A DNA stretch of 64,000 nt from UBA4416 sp044238845 (lineage in GTDB: Bacteria > Bacteroidota > Bacteroidia > B-17B0 > Aurantibacillaceae): NCBI GenBank assembly GCA_044238845.1, contig JBIICN010000017.1, positions 1-64,000 on the forward strand. Reading direction: 5' to 3'. The position numbers and the translations under genes are program-made. Positions within the stretch are counted from its first letter, which is position 1. The number at the start of each line of letters is the position of its first letter. Shown here in pieces: positions 25,100-34,837 of the stretch. The notes below the pieces were generated by a model. The model searched no databases. It was not told the origin of the DNA and was given only the letters and a program-made list of their open reading frames with translations.

Positions 25100-28000
25100 T
25101 TATCTTAATAAAAGTAAATCGCCAGTTTTATTTATTTTTTTATCATCAATAGTTGTGGCAGTTATTTTCCATATGTAAACATCTTGCGTACAAAGATTGC
25201 CTTTGTAATATCCATCCCAACCAATGTTAATGTCTTTTGATACAAATAATAATTCCCCCCAACGTGAAAAAATATTTAATTCATATTTATCTACACCTTT
25301 TATTACGGGATGAAATATATCGTTGTTCATATCTGTGGGGTCATATACACCCCCGTTACCACCATTGGGATTTGGAGAAAAAGCATTTGGAACCTCTATG
25401 CCACTTTCTAGTTGAGCTATAATTTTTGAAGGCAAATTAAATGTATCCACACAGCCATAAATATTTGAAGCTACTAAGTATATCTGATACTCTCCAGCAT
25501 CTTGATAAATATGCGATGGGTTAGTTTCAGTTGAGGTGTTTCCATCTCCAAAATTCCAATTATAACTTGATGCTCCAGAAGATAAGTTAAAGCATTGTAC
25601 AGCACCAGATGGAACAAAGACTAAAGTTGGATTAGCTTGAAAAACGGCGATTGGCTTTGCAAATACTTTGATGATTTTTGATGATGTATCTTTACATCCA
25701 TATCCATCTGTGCCAATTAATTGCACAGTAAAAGTTTTTGTTATTTGGGAATTATTATAATAAATATTAGAAGTATTTTCAGAAGATGAAATATTTCCAT
25801 CTCCAAAATTCCATTGATATGAGACCACATTATTTATAGGAGGAAACTTAACACTTAATGCTGTACAACCACTATCTGGTTGAGCAATAATTGCAAATTC
25901 AGGTTTTGGATGAATAATCAATGGCATGATAATGGTATCCTTACAACCATTAATTGTTGATGCAATTAATTGAACCGTTTGTGTTATGTTTGCAGTTGTT
26001 GTATTTGTAAATGCTTGTGTAACATTAGTGTTAATTGATGTTGAAGAACCTAAATCCCAATTATAACTTACTGCTCCAATGGAGGTATTAGTAAACGTTA
26101 ATGTTTTGGGTGAGCAGGCAGGTGTATCCACCGAAAAATTTGCTTGAGGATTATGTAATACTAATAAAGGTTGTAAAATTGAATCTTTACAACCATTTTG
26201 ATTTAATGCTAATAACGTGCAATTGTAGGATTGAGAAGAATTGTTACTTGAGTTGGTGTAAGTATGTGTTGTGTTAATCGTAATATCGGTATTTCCATCT
26301 CCAAATTTCCATAAATACGAAGTTGCAAATAAACTGTTATTGGTCATTGAAGTGTTTAAAGGCGAGCAAGAAACACTTGGAGTTAAAACAAAATTTGCAA
26401 TTGGTTTTGCGTAAATTTCAGGAAAACCTATGGTTGTATCTTTACAACCATTAGCTGTTGTTACAATTAACTGAACAGTATATGTAATATTACTAGATGT
26501 ATTATTGGTATATGTATGAACAGGGTTTGGGATATTTGAAGTTGGAGTAAAATCACCAAAATTCCATTGATAATTTGTCCCTCCTAATGTGTTGTTAGTA
26601 AAAGTTATTGTTTTTGAACTACATTTTGGAGTATCAATGCTAAAAATTGCATTTGGCTTGAAGAAGGTTGTTATAGGAATAATCACAGAATCTTGACAAC
26701 CATTATTGTTGGTAGCAATTAGTGTACAACTATAAGTTTGATGACTAGTACTACTTAAATTTGTGTAAAAGTGATTGGTATTTATAGAGGTTGATGTTGT
26801 TCCATCCCCAAATCTCCATAAATAGGTATTTGCTAAAGTGCTAGAGTTATTCATGGTAACCAATAATGGTGAACAACCAGCAGTTGGAGTTAATACAGCA
26901 TTAACAATTGGTTTTGCGAAAATAGTTGCATTTGCACTTGCCGTATCTTTACATCCATTAGCACTTGTGGTTATTAATTGAACACTATAAGTTAAATTAT
27001 TAATCGTATTATTAGTATATGTATGTGTTGGGTTTGTGACAGCAGTTAAAGGACTAGAATCTCCAAAGTTCCAACTATCTATGGAGGAGCCAACAGAAGT
27101 ATTAGTAAATGTAATTGTTTTTGAAACACATCGTGGAGTATCTAATTTAAAATCAGCAAAGGGTTTATAATATACTAAAACTGTTTTATCTAGTGAGTCT
27201 CTACATCCGTTAGAAGAAATAGCTACTAAAGAACAGGTAAATATTTGATTAACACTATTAGTCGTATTAGTGTAGGTATGATTACTATTTGTGGTTGAAG
27301 AGGTATTTCCATCTCCAAATTTCCAAATATAAGTAGAGCCTGAAACACTCGTGTTAGTAAATGTTGTAGTTAATGGTGAGCATCCTACTGTTGGAGTCAC
27401 CACAAAATTAGCTTGAGGTTTTGCAAATACTACAGGATAGCCATATGTTGTATCCGCACATGAAAATGCATTAGATGCAATTAATTGCACCGTGTAAGTT
27501 TTGTTAGTTGTTGTGGTATTGGTGAAAACGTGAGTTGGATTTGGAGAAAAATCGAGGGCGCTTCCATCACCAAAATCCCATTCATAAGTTACGGCTCCTA
27601 ATACTGGTGGAAAGTTGACACTTAAAGGGGAGCAACCACTACTTGGAATCATCGTAAAGTTAAAAATTGGTCTAGGATAAATGGTAACTGTTAATGAGGT
27701 GCTATCTTTACAACCGTTACTACTTGTTACTACCAATTGAGGAGTGTAAGTTTGTATTAATAAGGTCGTATTCAGGTATGTGTGTGATAAGATCGATGTA
27801 GTGGCAGTACTTGTACTAGCATCACCAAAATCCCAAAGATAACTCGTTGCTCCAACAGAATTGTTTGTAAAAGTTGAGGCAACAGGCGAACAGCCAGCGG
27901 GTGCATTTAAAGTAAATGAGGCTGTTGGTTTTGTAAACACTGTAACGCTTGAAGTATGGGTATCGGAACAACCAGCAGCTGTTGAAGCTGTTAAATTTAC

Positions 28001-29884
28001 AGTGTAAATAATATTTGAAGTGGTTGTATTGGTAAAGGCTTCGATAGGATCAACGAGCGTTGATGTATTTCCATTTCCATAATTCCATGTATAAGAAGTG
28101 GCGCTAAGAGAGGTGTTTGTAAAATTTACAGTTAGAGTAGGGCAGCCATTAATTGGGGTTAAAGTGAAATTAGCAGTTGGCTTAACATTGATATTAATAG
28201 TTTGTGAAATCGTATCTGTACAATTTGCTGTATTAACAATTAACTCAACCGTGTAAGTGTTTTGTATGCTGTAAGTATGAGATGGATTTTGAGTGGTTGT
28301 CGTTGCAGTTGGTGAGGCGTCGCCAAAATTCCAATGCCAATTTACAATTGGATCTCCAATACCATGCGTTGAATTATCAGTAAACGAAGCCGGAGATAAC
28401 ACACAAGCATTAGCTGCTGAGAAAGCTGCTGTTGGTATTCGATACACAGTAACGGGTGCTGTAAACGAATGCACACAGGTGTTAGCAGCTGTAACCGTTA
28501 AGGAAGCAACAAAATTCCCTACAGAGCTGTAATCTTGAGATGGAGGAACTTGTCCGTTAAATGTATTTCCATTTCCAAAGTTCCAATTCCAAGCAACGGC
28601 ATTTACTGATTGATCGGAGAAGGTAGCGCCAATAATGGAGTTACAACCTTTATTTGGACTAATAGTGAAATCAGCTGTAGGACGAGGTAAAATGGTTATC
28701 ACTACTTTGTCGGTGTCGGTGCAAGATGCACCAGCGCCACCAATTAAAGCAACAACGGTTACAGTAAATGTACCAGGGGTATTGTAAGTAGAAGTTTGTG
28801 GACCAAAAGCTCGTGCTACAAAACCGCCTCCAGTTCCAAAATTCCATCTGTAAGAATATCCTGGGGCACTTGTGTTTGTAAATGTAACGGCACTTCCTTG
28901 GCAAAATGGACCCGCTGGTGCAATTACCCCAGCGGTTGGAGGATTAACAATAGTAACGGATTGTACTTGAATATCAACACCACATAAGTTACTATCTTGC
29001 AATTGAACGGTGTAAGTACCAACAGATGGATACGCTACACTTAAAGGTGAAGTTGGTGGCCAAGGCCTCCAGTTAATAATAGAATCACGACCTAATCCCC
29101 AATAATTCCCTAAGTTCCATTTTTCTTCACGCTGAAAGGTGTTACCTTGTGGTACACAATTACGATTGGTGGTATTTGTAAACGTAAATACATTATCTGG
29201 CCAACATTTAATAAATGCAGATGGTGTGATAGCGGCATCATCTTTATCATAAATTTGAATAGGATTAAAATTAGCAATTGTAGGAACCGTTGTACAATAA
29301 TTATCGGCTGTTAGGGTAACAGCCGTTTGACAATTTACAGTGCCGGGTAAATAATTATGTGAAATAGTTTGCCCAGCATTTGAGAAATTAAATCTTACTA
29401 ATGGCGATCCATCTCCAAAGTTCCATGTAAACATAGTAGTTTCTGAAACATCTGTACTAGAGTTTGTAAACAATAAAGCTTTTGGAGCACAAGCCGTTGT
29501 TACACCTCCAATTGGAATTTGAATAGAGGCATTAACGGGTTTTTCCATCACCGCTAATCCTTTAATAATACAACCTTGCGATGGAATTGAAATGGTAATC
29601 ACAAAGGTATCAGGAGTAGCAGAATTGTAAGTGTGATTTATTAAACTATTAGCTGTGTATCCTCCCCCAACTGTATTGGATGTTCCGTCACCCCAATCAA
29701 TAGTGTAGGCTCCCCAATTTGTATTTGAGGAAACATTCATGTTGTATGTGCCTGTGCCCTGACAATTAATAAAATACGGATTGTTTGATAAATTACCCAA
29801 GTAATTAAAAACTTGAGGACATTGAGCCGTTACTAATCTGGAACTGATTAGCAACAAAAATATATATAACGTGCGTTTAAGCAT
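25100..29884 (-). CDS. Giant PKD-repeat surface protein with T9SS type B sorting domain
   Basis: 1594 residues from ATG 29884 (a TTG at 29893 is less likely). A signal peptide (to VTAQ) precedes about 17 PKD-type modules of 80-90 residues, each with a W-x-F/L-G-D/N-G core (YTWNYGNGN, YLWDFGDAS, YEWDFGDGS). It ends in a gliding-type C-terminal domain (about the last 95 residues: VPNAFSPN, FSRWGELLF, GWDGYYKG, DVYIWKI), the T9SS type B sorting signal. Expected to be a long surface fibre or adhesin, held by the PorP partner encoded two genes later. Modules 10-15 form an alternating two-module super-repeat. Confidence 0.93.
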   Translation of the reverse strand: MLKRTLYIFLLLISSRLVTAQCPQVFNYLGNLSNNPYFINCQGTGTYNMNVSSNTNWGAYTIDWGDGTSNTVGGGYTANSLINHTYNSATPDTFVITISIPSQGCIIKGLAVMEKPVNASIQIPIGGVTTACAPKALLFTNSSTDVSETTMFTWNFGDGSPLVRFNFSNAGQTISHNYLPGTVNCQTAVTLTADNYCTTVPTIANFNPIQIYDKDDAAITPSAFIKCWPDNVFTFTNTTNRNCVPQGNTFQREEKWNLGNYWGLGRDSIINWRPWPPTSPLSVAYPSVGTYTVQLQDSNLCGVDIQVQSVTIVNPPTAGVIAPAGPFCQGSAVTFTNTSAPGYSYRWNFGTGGGFVARAFGPQTSTYNTPGTFTVTVVALIGGAGASCTDTDKVVITILPRPTADFTISPNKGCNSIIGATFSDQSVNAVAWNWNFGNGNTFNGQVPPSQDYSSVGNFVASLTVTAANTCVHSFTAPVTVYRIPTAAFSAANACVLSPASFTDNSTHGIGDPIVNWHWNFGDASPTATTTTQNPSHTYSIQNTYTVELIVNTANCTDTISQTININVKPTANFTLTPINGCPTLTVNFTNTSLSATSYTWNYGNGNTSTLVDPIEAFTNTTTSNIIYTVNLTASTAAGCSDTHTSSVTVFTKPTASFTLNAPAGCSPVASTFTNNSVGATSYLWDFGDASTSTATTSILSHTYLNTTLLIQTYTPQLVVTSSNGCKDSTSLTVTIYPRPIFNFTMIPSSGCSPLSVNFPPVLGAVTYEWDFGDGSALDFSPNPTHVFTNTTTTNKTYTVQLIASNAFSCADTTYGYPVVFAKPQANFVVTPTVGCSPLTTTFTNTSVSGSTYIWKFGDGNTSSTTNSNHTYTNTTNSVNQIFTCSLVAISSNGCRDSLDKTVLVYYKPFADFKLDTPRCVSKTITFTNTSVGSSIDSWNFGDSSPLTAVTNPTHTYTNNTINNLTYSVQLITTSANGCKDTASANATIFAKPIVNAVLTPTAGCSPLLVTMNNSSTLANTYLWRFGDGTTSTSINTNHFYTNLSSTSHQTYSCTLIATNNNGCQDSVIIPITTFFKPNAIFSIDTPKCSSKTITFTNNTLGGTNYQWNFGDFTPTSNIPNPVHTYTNNTSSNITYTVQLIVTTANGCKDTTIGFPEIYAKPIANFVLTPSVSCSPLNTSMTNNSLFATSYLWKFGDGNTDITINTTHTYTNSSNNSSQSYNCTLLALNQNGCKDSILQPLLVLHNPQANFSVDTPACSPKTLTFTNTSIGAVSYNWDLGSSTSINTNVTQAFTNTTTANITQTVQLIASTINGCKDTIIMPLIIHPKPEFAIIAQPDSGCTALSVKFPPINNVVSYQWNFGDGNISSSENTSNIYYNNSQITKTFTVQLIGTDGYGCKDTSSKIIKVFAKPIAVFQANPTLVFVPSGAVQCFNLSSGASSYNWNFGDGNTSTETNPSHIYQDAGEYQIYLVASNIYGCVDTFNLPSKIIAQLESGIEVPNAFSPNPNGGNGGVYDPTDMNNDIFHPVIKGVDKYELNIFSRWGELLFVSKDINIGWDGYYKGNLCTQDVYIWKITATTIDDKKINKTGDLLLLR
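25905..27420 (-). repeat. Alternating A-B-A-B-A-B PKD super-repeat
   Basis: Within the PKD gene, modules alternate between type A (GCSPL near the start, a Cys in the Y-x-C-x-L strand, NGC-x-DS) and type B (DTP-x-C, KT-ITFTN, NGCKDT). Three A-B pairs repeat with a period near 505 bp. Confidence 0.6.
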
Positions 29885-29899
29885 AAAGTACAAAAATAA

Positions 29900-30271
29900 A
29901 AACAGGTTTTATAAGCCGAGTTCTGTATTGTTTGTCAAAAGACGCGCAACTTTCATCATTTATCTATGCAGCCTACCCTCCCTAATATAACCTAAGTTAT
30001 TGCCACGAGTCGCAACAAAATTAGGGTTTACATGGCCTTACAACATAAGAGGTTTGTCCTATATAATTGTTACCAACTATACATGTGAGCTCTTACCTCA
30101 CATTTTCACTATGACCATCTGCCAAATGGCTGATGGCTACTTGGTTTTCTGTGACACTATCTGTTATATTTTTATTCCTAAAAATATACCCACCCTTTCA
30201 GGTGGCAAATTACCCTGCGTTGCCCGGACTTTCCTCCCTTAAAATAAAGAGCGATGAAACAAACCTGTTTT
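29900..30271 (-). ncRNA. rnpB: RNase P RNA (bacterial type A-like)
   Basis: The minus-strand sequence carries the universal core GAGGAAAGTCCGGGC near the 5' end, a matching 3' core ACAGAACTCGGCTTAT, and terminal arms AACAGGTTT (30269-30261) and AAACCTGTT (29909-29901) that close helix P1. Length about 370 nt is normal. The RNA is the catalytic subunit that matures tRNA 5' ends. Short ORFs overlapping this stretch on the plus strand are artefacts of the RNA gene. Ends are set from P1 and may be off by a few bases. Confidence 0.94.
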
Positions 30272-30274
30272 GCT

Positions 30275-30282
30275 TAAAATTA
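30275..30282 (-). promoter_or_regulatory. -7 element TAATTTTA for rnpB
   Basis: A one-mismatch TAnnTTTG box placed so that transcription would begin at about 30270, the first base of helix P1. Confidence 0.4.
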
Positions 30283-30414
30283 CGAAAAAATGACGAATTA
30301 CGAGTAATTTTTTTTCAGATTTTGTCAATATTTAATATTGGATTAAAGTACCTATTATTTCATGCAAAAGAAATCTGTGCTATGTTATGAAAATTAACAT
30401 ATTAGTAAAATAGA

Positions 30415-30921
30415 TTATACACTTATTGCTTTAAGTGCTTGAATGTATATTTCAGCTCTATGCTCGGCCATGACATCTAAACATAGCATCAGAACAGCTT
30501 GTATTAATAAGCCTAATCCCAAGCCTTTCCAAAAAGTTTGAGGAGATTTGTAAAAGAGGCTAATTAAAACTATGCCAGTTATGATTAAAATAATTTCAAT
30601 CCATTTATAAATTGTGAAATTTTGCATTACAATTTCCATTCTTGGCAACTCTTCCGTTTTTATATTATCAGGTTCTTGCATTATAAAACGCGTCACTCTT
30701 TCTTGATCTTTTGGTGAACGATTGTAAACGTTTATTCCAATTATTAGTTGTATCAATCCAACTAATAATAATGGATAAGCGAGACCTTTAAAAAATGAAT
30801 ATTTTATGATTCCTAAAAAAACAAGTGCTGCTGCAATTGTAATACTTCCAATAATAATGAAAAACAAACTTTCAATTTTCTCTTCACTAAAATAATTTGC
30901 AATAAAATCTACTGAATACAT
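30415..30921 (-). CDS. Four-TM membrane protein of unknown function
   Basis: 168 residues with four hydrophobic helices (about 20-42, 46-66, 107-125, 132-150) and a hydrophilic loop in the middle (YNRSPKDQERVTRF). No motif is recognised. It starts one base after the stop of the TPR histidine kinase and is read with it, so it may be part of the same signalling unit. A long AT-rich stretch with no other gene separates it from rnpB. Confidence 0.7.
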   Translation of the reverse strand: MYSVDFIANYFSEEKIESLFFIIIGSITIAAALVFLGIIKYSFFKGLAYPLLLVGLIQLIIGINVYNRSPKDQERVTRFIMQEPDNIKTEELPRMEIVMQNFTIYKWIEIILIITGIVLISLFYKSPQTFWKGLGLGLLIQAVLMLCLDVMAEHRAEIYIQALKAISV

Positions 30922-30922
30922 G

Positions 30923-32896
30923 TTATACTAAAGGAACATCAATAATAACGGTTGTTCCTCTTCCAACCGTTGAATCAAAATGAACCGACCCATTTAAAAA
31001 TTCAATACGAGTTTGTATGCCTTTTAATCCAATTCCCTCAAAATTATCTAATTTGTTGGTATCAAATCCAATACCATTATCTTCAATCATTATATTTAAT
31101 TCAGACTCGTGGCGTATAAGTTGCATACTTATTCGTGATGCTTTAGCATGTTTTATAATATTGTTAACGATTTCTTGAATGACTCTATATAAAACAGTTT
31201 CAACTTGATTTTCCAAACGAGTGTCCAAACCTACAATTTCTAAATCTACTTTTAAAGTTGGAGCGTTACCAAGTTTGGTTATAAATTCTCTTACCGCACT
31301 TCCTAAGCCTAGCTTAATTAAGGTGTTTGGCATCATGTTATGCGATACAGCTCGAACTTCCTTTACGGAGTCATCAACTAAAGTTAAGGCATTTTCCATT
31401 GCTACTTTTTGCTCTTCGGTAGCAATTGTAATTTTAGATTCGAGGTTACTTAAGTTTAATTTCGCCGCACTTAATAATTGACCAACACCATCGTGTAAAT
31501 CTTGTGCAATTCGACGACGTTCTTTTTCTTCAGCTTCTAATATTGCTTTAGTTCTGATGTCTTTTTGATTAGCAATTTCAGCATCTAATTTTGCCTGTTG
31601 TTCAATTTGTTTTTTACGATAAAATAAAACACCTACAATGGATAATAAAATAATTAAACCGATAGTTGCAGCAATGATAATGTTTTTGATGAAGGCTTGT
31701 TTTTCTTTAGCTTCTAACTCTGCTTTGTTTTTAAGGAGTTCTAAGTCTTTTTTCTCAACATCATATTTTGTTTGCATTTCGGCCATCTGCTTGGCATTTT
31801 CAGAAGTATATACCGAATCAGAGTATTGTGCATATAATTGATGATATATCATGGCATTATGATAGTCTTTTGTTTCTTCGTATACTACCGACATCTCTCC
31901 GTATGCTTGTTTTAAATCCACATAGCTTTTAATTTCTAAAAATATAGCAGCAGATTTTTTATAAAAGTCGATACTGCTTTCGTATTGTTTTTTAAGTTTT
32001 GATACCTTTCCTAAATTGAGGTATGACAAGCCGATGCCATAATCATCGTTCATTTGCTGACGGTATAGTAAACTTTGATTGTAATATTGAGTTGCTTTCT
32101 CGTAATCCTTTAGTTGTAAATAAATCCTACCAATGTTGTTATTTAAAACTGCTAAATTATAAATGGCATTATACTCCGTTAGTATAGTATTGGCATCATT
32201 AAAATACAAAAGTGCCGAATCTAATTCTTTTCGGTTAACGATGATGTCATTTTTTACACCTTGTTCAAATTTAATTCCGCCTAATTCAATTAAAATATTA
32301 GCTTCAATTAATGCTTTATGACTTAAGCGAGCTAAACGTAAGCCTTTAATAAAAAAATCATGAGCACTTTTGTTTTGTTCAAGGTTATAATACAAGAGTC
32401 CTATATTTCCAAGTATGTTTGCCTGATTTGCAGAATCGCCAATTTGTTCATATAATTTCAAGGATTTAAAATTTATATCCAGAGCTTCTTTAAATTTACT
32501 TTGTCGAGTATAAACAGTAGCGATATTAGAATATATTCCTGCTGATTTTATATGATCATTTAAAGATTGCCTTATTTTTAAAGCAACCGAATAATAATGA
32601 AGTGTGGAGTCGAACTGAGCCATTCTATTAAATACATTTCCAATATCACTGTTTGCCTGCGCGGTTTCTTTTTTATTATCAACTTTTATAGCTAACTCTA
32701 ATTCCTTTTTAGCATAAAACATGGCTTTTTCAATATCATTGCTCAAAAAATTCCAACTTATATCCCCAGCTAATTTAATTTTAACCGAATCAGGTGTTTT
32801 ATTTAAATTTAATAGTTTAATTAAACTATCGTTAACGGTTTGTGCTTTTAAAACACTAATAAAAATTATAAATAATAATTGTAAATAATACTTCAT
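30923..32896 (-). CDS. TPR sensor histidine kinase (HisKA_3 type)
   Basis: 657 residues. Signal peptide, a periplasmic array of TPR repeats (about 40-360: AGIYSNIATVYTRQSKFKEAL, YNLAVLNNNIGRIYLQLKDYEKA), a coiled segment, one membrane helix (about 400-420, IIIAATIGLIILLSIVGVLF), a second coil, and a NarL-family kinase core. The core has H468 in AQDLHDGVGQLLS, an N-box VIQEIVNNIIKHA and IEDNGIGFD. Its partner should be a NarL/LuxR-type regulator. One is encoded at 36547-37188, 3.6 kb away rather than adjacent. Confidence 0.92.
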   Translation of the reverse strand: MKYYLQLLFIIFISVLKAQTVNDSLIKLLNLNKTPDSVKIKLAGDISWNFLSNDIEKAMFYAKKELELAIKVDNKKETAQANSDIGNVFNRMAQFDSTLHYYSVALKIRQSLNDHIKSAGIYSNIATVYTRQSKFKEALDINFKSLKLYEQIGDSANQANILGNIGLLYYNLEQNKSAHDFFIKGLRLARLSHKALIEANILIELGGIKFEQGVKNDIIVNRKELDSALLYFNDANTILTEYNAIYNLAVLNNNIGRIYLQLKDYEKATQYYNQSLLYRQQMNDDYGIGLSYLNLGKVSKLKKQYESSIDFYKKSAAIFLEIKSYVDLKQAYGEMSVVYEETKDYHNAMIYHQLYAQYSDSVYTSENAKQMAEMQTKYDVEKKDLELLKNKAELEAKEKQAFIKNIIIAATIGLIILLSIVGVLFYRKKQIEQQAKLDAEIANQKDIRTKAILEAEEKERRRIAQDLHDGVGQLLSAAKLNLSNLESKITIATEEQKVAMENALTLVDDSVKEVRAVSHNMMPNTLIKLGLGSAVREFITKLGNAPTLKVDLEIVGLDTRLENQVETVLYRVIQEIVNNIIKHAKASRISMQLIRHESELNIMIEDNGIGFDTNKLDNFEGIGLKGIQTRIEFLNGSVHFDSTVGRGTTVIIDVPLV

Positions 32897-33031
32897 GAGT
32901 TTGGTATAGAATCTAGCCCTTAAATTACTAATTTACTTTTATATATATATCAAGAATTTAAAACATGTTTTATAGGACATAAAAAAAACAGCTATGTTTT
33001 TATAGCTGCTTTTAAATTATGATTTAATTTA

Positions 33032-33205
33032 TTAACGAATTAGTCCATTTAAATCGTCAACAATACCATTTGTTGCGCCCTCTTTTGCTTTAAAGGTTAC
33101 TTTTCCCTCAGTGCCACCAACTATTTGATTTAATTGGTTTTTGTCTAATTTTTGAACGTTAAATTTAACTTCTTTTTTTACTGATTTTTTTAGTAAGTTT
33201 TTCAT
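33032..33205 (-). CDS. GG-leader peptide precursor 1 (RiPP-like)
   Basis: 57 residues from ATG 33205. The leader is lysine-rich (MKNLLKKSVKKEVKF) followed by NVQKLDKNQLNQIVGG, the helical leader with double-glycine site seen in bacteriocin-type and Bacteroidota natural-product precursors. The core after GG is TEGKVTFKAKEG to GLIR, 26 residues without Cys. The neighbour 33237-33401 has the same leader and a different core. No modification enzyme or C39-peptidase exporter is present within the window, so maturation would depend on genes elsewhere. Confidence 0.72.
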   Translation of the reverse strand: MKNLLKKSVKKEVKFNVQKLDKNQLNQIVGGTEGKVTFKAKEGATNGIVDDLNGLIR

Positions 33206-33236
33206 TGGATAATTTGTTAGTTGGTTAATTAATGTT

Positions 33237-33401
33237 TTATTTAATTATATTTAACACTGTTTTTTTTGAGTCGTTAAGAGATCTAATGTGAGTTGTTGTT
33301 TCATCCGCCCCACCAACTACTTTTTCTAATTGATTTTTTTCTAATTTTTGAATAGTTACTCTCGTTTCTTTTTTAGCTAGTTTTTTAAATAAATTTTTCA
33401 T
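33237..33401 (-). CDS. GG-leader peptide precursor 2 (RiPP-like)
   Basis: 54 residues from ATG 33401: MKNLFKKLAKKE, then VTIQKLEKNQLEKVVGG and a 23-residue core (ADETTTHIRSLNDSKKTVL and four more), rich in Thr/Ser/Asp and without Cys. The leader is about 60 percent identical to that of the next gene while the core has diverged, the usual pattern for precursor peptides. It lies 31 bp upstream of precursor 1 and is divergent from rimO. A secreted peptide or a ribosomally made modified product is the simplest reading. Confidence 0.72.
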   Translation of the reverse strand: MKNLFKKLAKKETRVTIQKLEKNQLEKVVGGADETTTHIRSLNDSKKTVLNIIK

Positions 33402-33520
33402 AATGAATTGGTTATAAAGTTTACGCTAATGTAAGTTTTTTTATTGTTACATATATATTTAATCCAATAATTCTACCAATAGTCTGCTACTAATCAATAA
33501 ATTGGTATCTTTATAGCATA

Positions 33521-34834
33521 ATGAAAACAAAAACACTTAAGAAAAATAAAGTAAATGTTGTAACGTTGGGTTGCAGCAAAAACATAGTTGATAGCGAAGT
33601 ATTAATGGGGCAATTAAAAGCCAATAACTTTAATGTGGAGCACGAAAGCGAAAGTGACGATCATAACATTGTGATAATTAATACCTGTGGTTTTGTTGAA
33701 AATGCAAAGCAAGAAAGTATTGATACTATTTTACGTTACGTTGAAGCTAAAAAGGAAGGTAACATCGAAAAGTTATATGTAACAGGTTGTTTAAGCGAAA
33801 GATATAAAGCCGATTTAGAGAAAGAAATTCCAGATGTGGACGCTTATTTTGGAACAAGAGAATTGCCTAAAATTTTAAAAACTTTAAAAGCAGATTATAA
33901 AAAAGAACTTGTAGGAGAGCGGTTGTTAACCACTCCAAATCATTATGCTTATTTTAAAATCAGCGAAGGTTGCGACAGACCTTGTAGTTTTTGCGCCATT
34001 CCTTTAATGCGTGGTGGTCATGTATCTGAACCAATAGAATCATTAGTGAGTCGTGCAAAATTATTAGCAAGCAAAGGTACTCGCGAGTTACTATTAATTG
34101 CACAAGATTTAACATATTACGGATTAGATATTTATAAAAAACGTGATTTAGCAAATTTAGTTGATCAGTTAAGTGATGTCGAAGGAATAGATTGGATACG
34201 ATTGCATTATGCTTTCCCAAGTGGTTTCCCTATGGAAGTTTTGGATGTGATGAATAAACGAAGCAACGTATGTAATTATTTAGATATGCCTTTGCAACAT
34301 ATTAGCGATAATATGCTAAAAAGTATGCGACGTGGTATTACCAAGCAAAAAACGATTGACACAGTCAATCAAATTCGAGATAAAGTACCAGGCATAGCTA
34401 TTAGAACTACTTTAATTGCTGGTTATCCTGGCGAAACAAAACAAGACCATGATGAAATGTTGCGTTGGGTTGAAGATTCAAAATTTGAACGCCTAGGAAT
34501 TTTTACATACTCGCACGAAGAAAATACACATGCTTATTTATTAAAGGATGATGTGAAGGAGAAAGTGAAAAAAGAACGAGCGGATGCTGTGATGAAAGTT
34601 CAGCAAGAAATTTCGTATAAATTAAATCAAGAAAAAATTGGTAAAACATACAAAGTATTATTTGATAGAAAAGAGAATGATTACTTTGTTGGAAGAACAG
34701 AATTTGATAGCCCTGATGTAGATAACGAAGTATTAGTGAAAGCCACTGATACAAATTATGTGCGTATTGGCGATTTTGCGAATGTGAAAATTAATGATGC
34801 CAGCGATTTTGATTTGTATGGTGATTTAGTGTAG
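33521..34834 (+). CDS. rimO: Ribosomal protein S12 methylthiotransferase RimO
   Basis: 437 residues with the three MTTase parts: an N-terminal UPF0004 domain (VVTLGCSKNIVDSEVLMGQL, Cys in IINTCGF and VTGCLSERY), a radical SAM core with CDRPCSFC (about 146-155) binding a 4Fe-4S cluster, and a C-terminal TRAM domain (DRKENDYFVGRTEFDSPDVD). It adds a methylthio group to an Asp of S12. The SKNIVDSE form separates RimO from MiaB. Followed after 3 bp by the LytTR membrane protein. Confidence 0.95.
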   Translation: MKTKTLKKNKVNVVTLGCSKNIVDSEVLMGQLKANNFNVEHESESDDHNIVIINTCGFVENAKQESIDTILRYVEAKKEGNIEKLYVTGCLSERYKADLEKEIPDVDAYFGTRELPKILKTLKADYKKELVGERLLTTPNHYAYFKISEGCDRPCSFCAIPLMRGGHVSEPIESLVSRAKLLASKGTRELLLIAQDLTYYGLDIYKKRDLANLVDQLSDVEGIDWIRLHYAFPSGFPMEVLDVMNKRSNVCNYLDMPLQHISDNMLKSMRRGITKQKTIDTVNQIRDKVPGIAIRTTLIAGYPGETKQDHDEMLRWVEDSKFERLGIFTYSHEENTHAYLLKDDVKEKVKKERADAVMKVQQEISYKLNQEKIGKTYKVLFDRKENDYFVGRTEFDSPDVDNEVLVKATDTNYVRIGDFANVKINDASDFDLYGDLV

Positions 34835-34837
34835 TAG

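Noticed and set aside
28293..28987. Several ORFs of 60-80 codons on both strands inside the PKD gene
   Set aside because: Shadows of a long repetitive gene; translations are low-complexity and have no start-site context.
25100..29884. The PKD repeats as a CRISPR-like or satellite array
   Set aside because: The repeats are coding, degenerate at DNA level and of domain length; no spacer pattern exists.
30000..30390. Two ORFs of about 80 codons on the plus strand
   Set aside because: They lie across RNase P RNA on the opposite strand and have no coding character; the rnpB core motifs explain the conservation.
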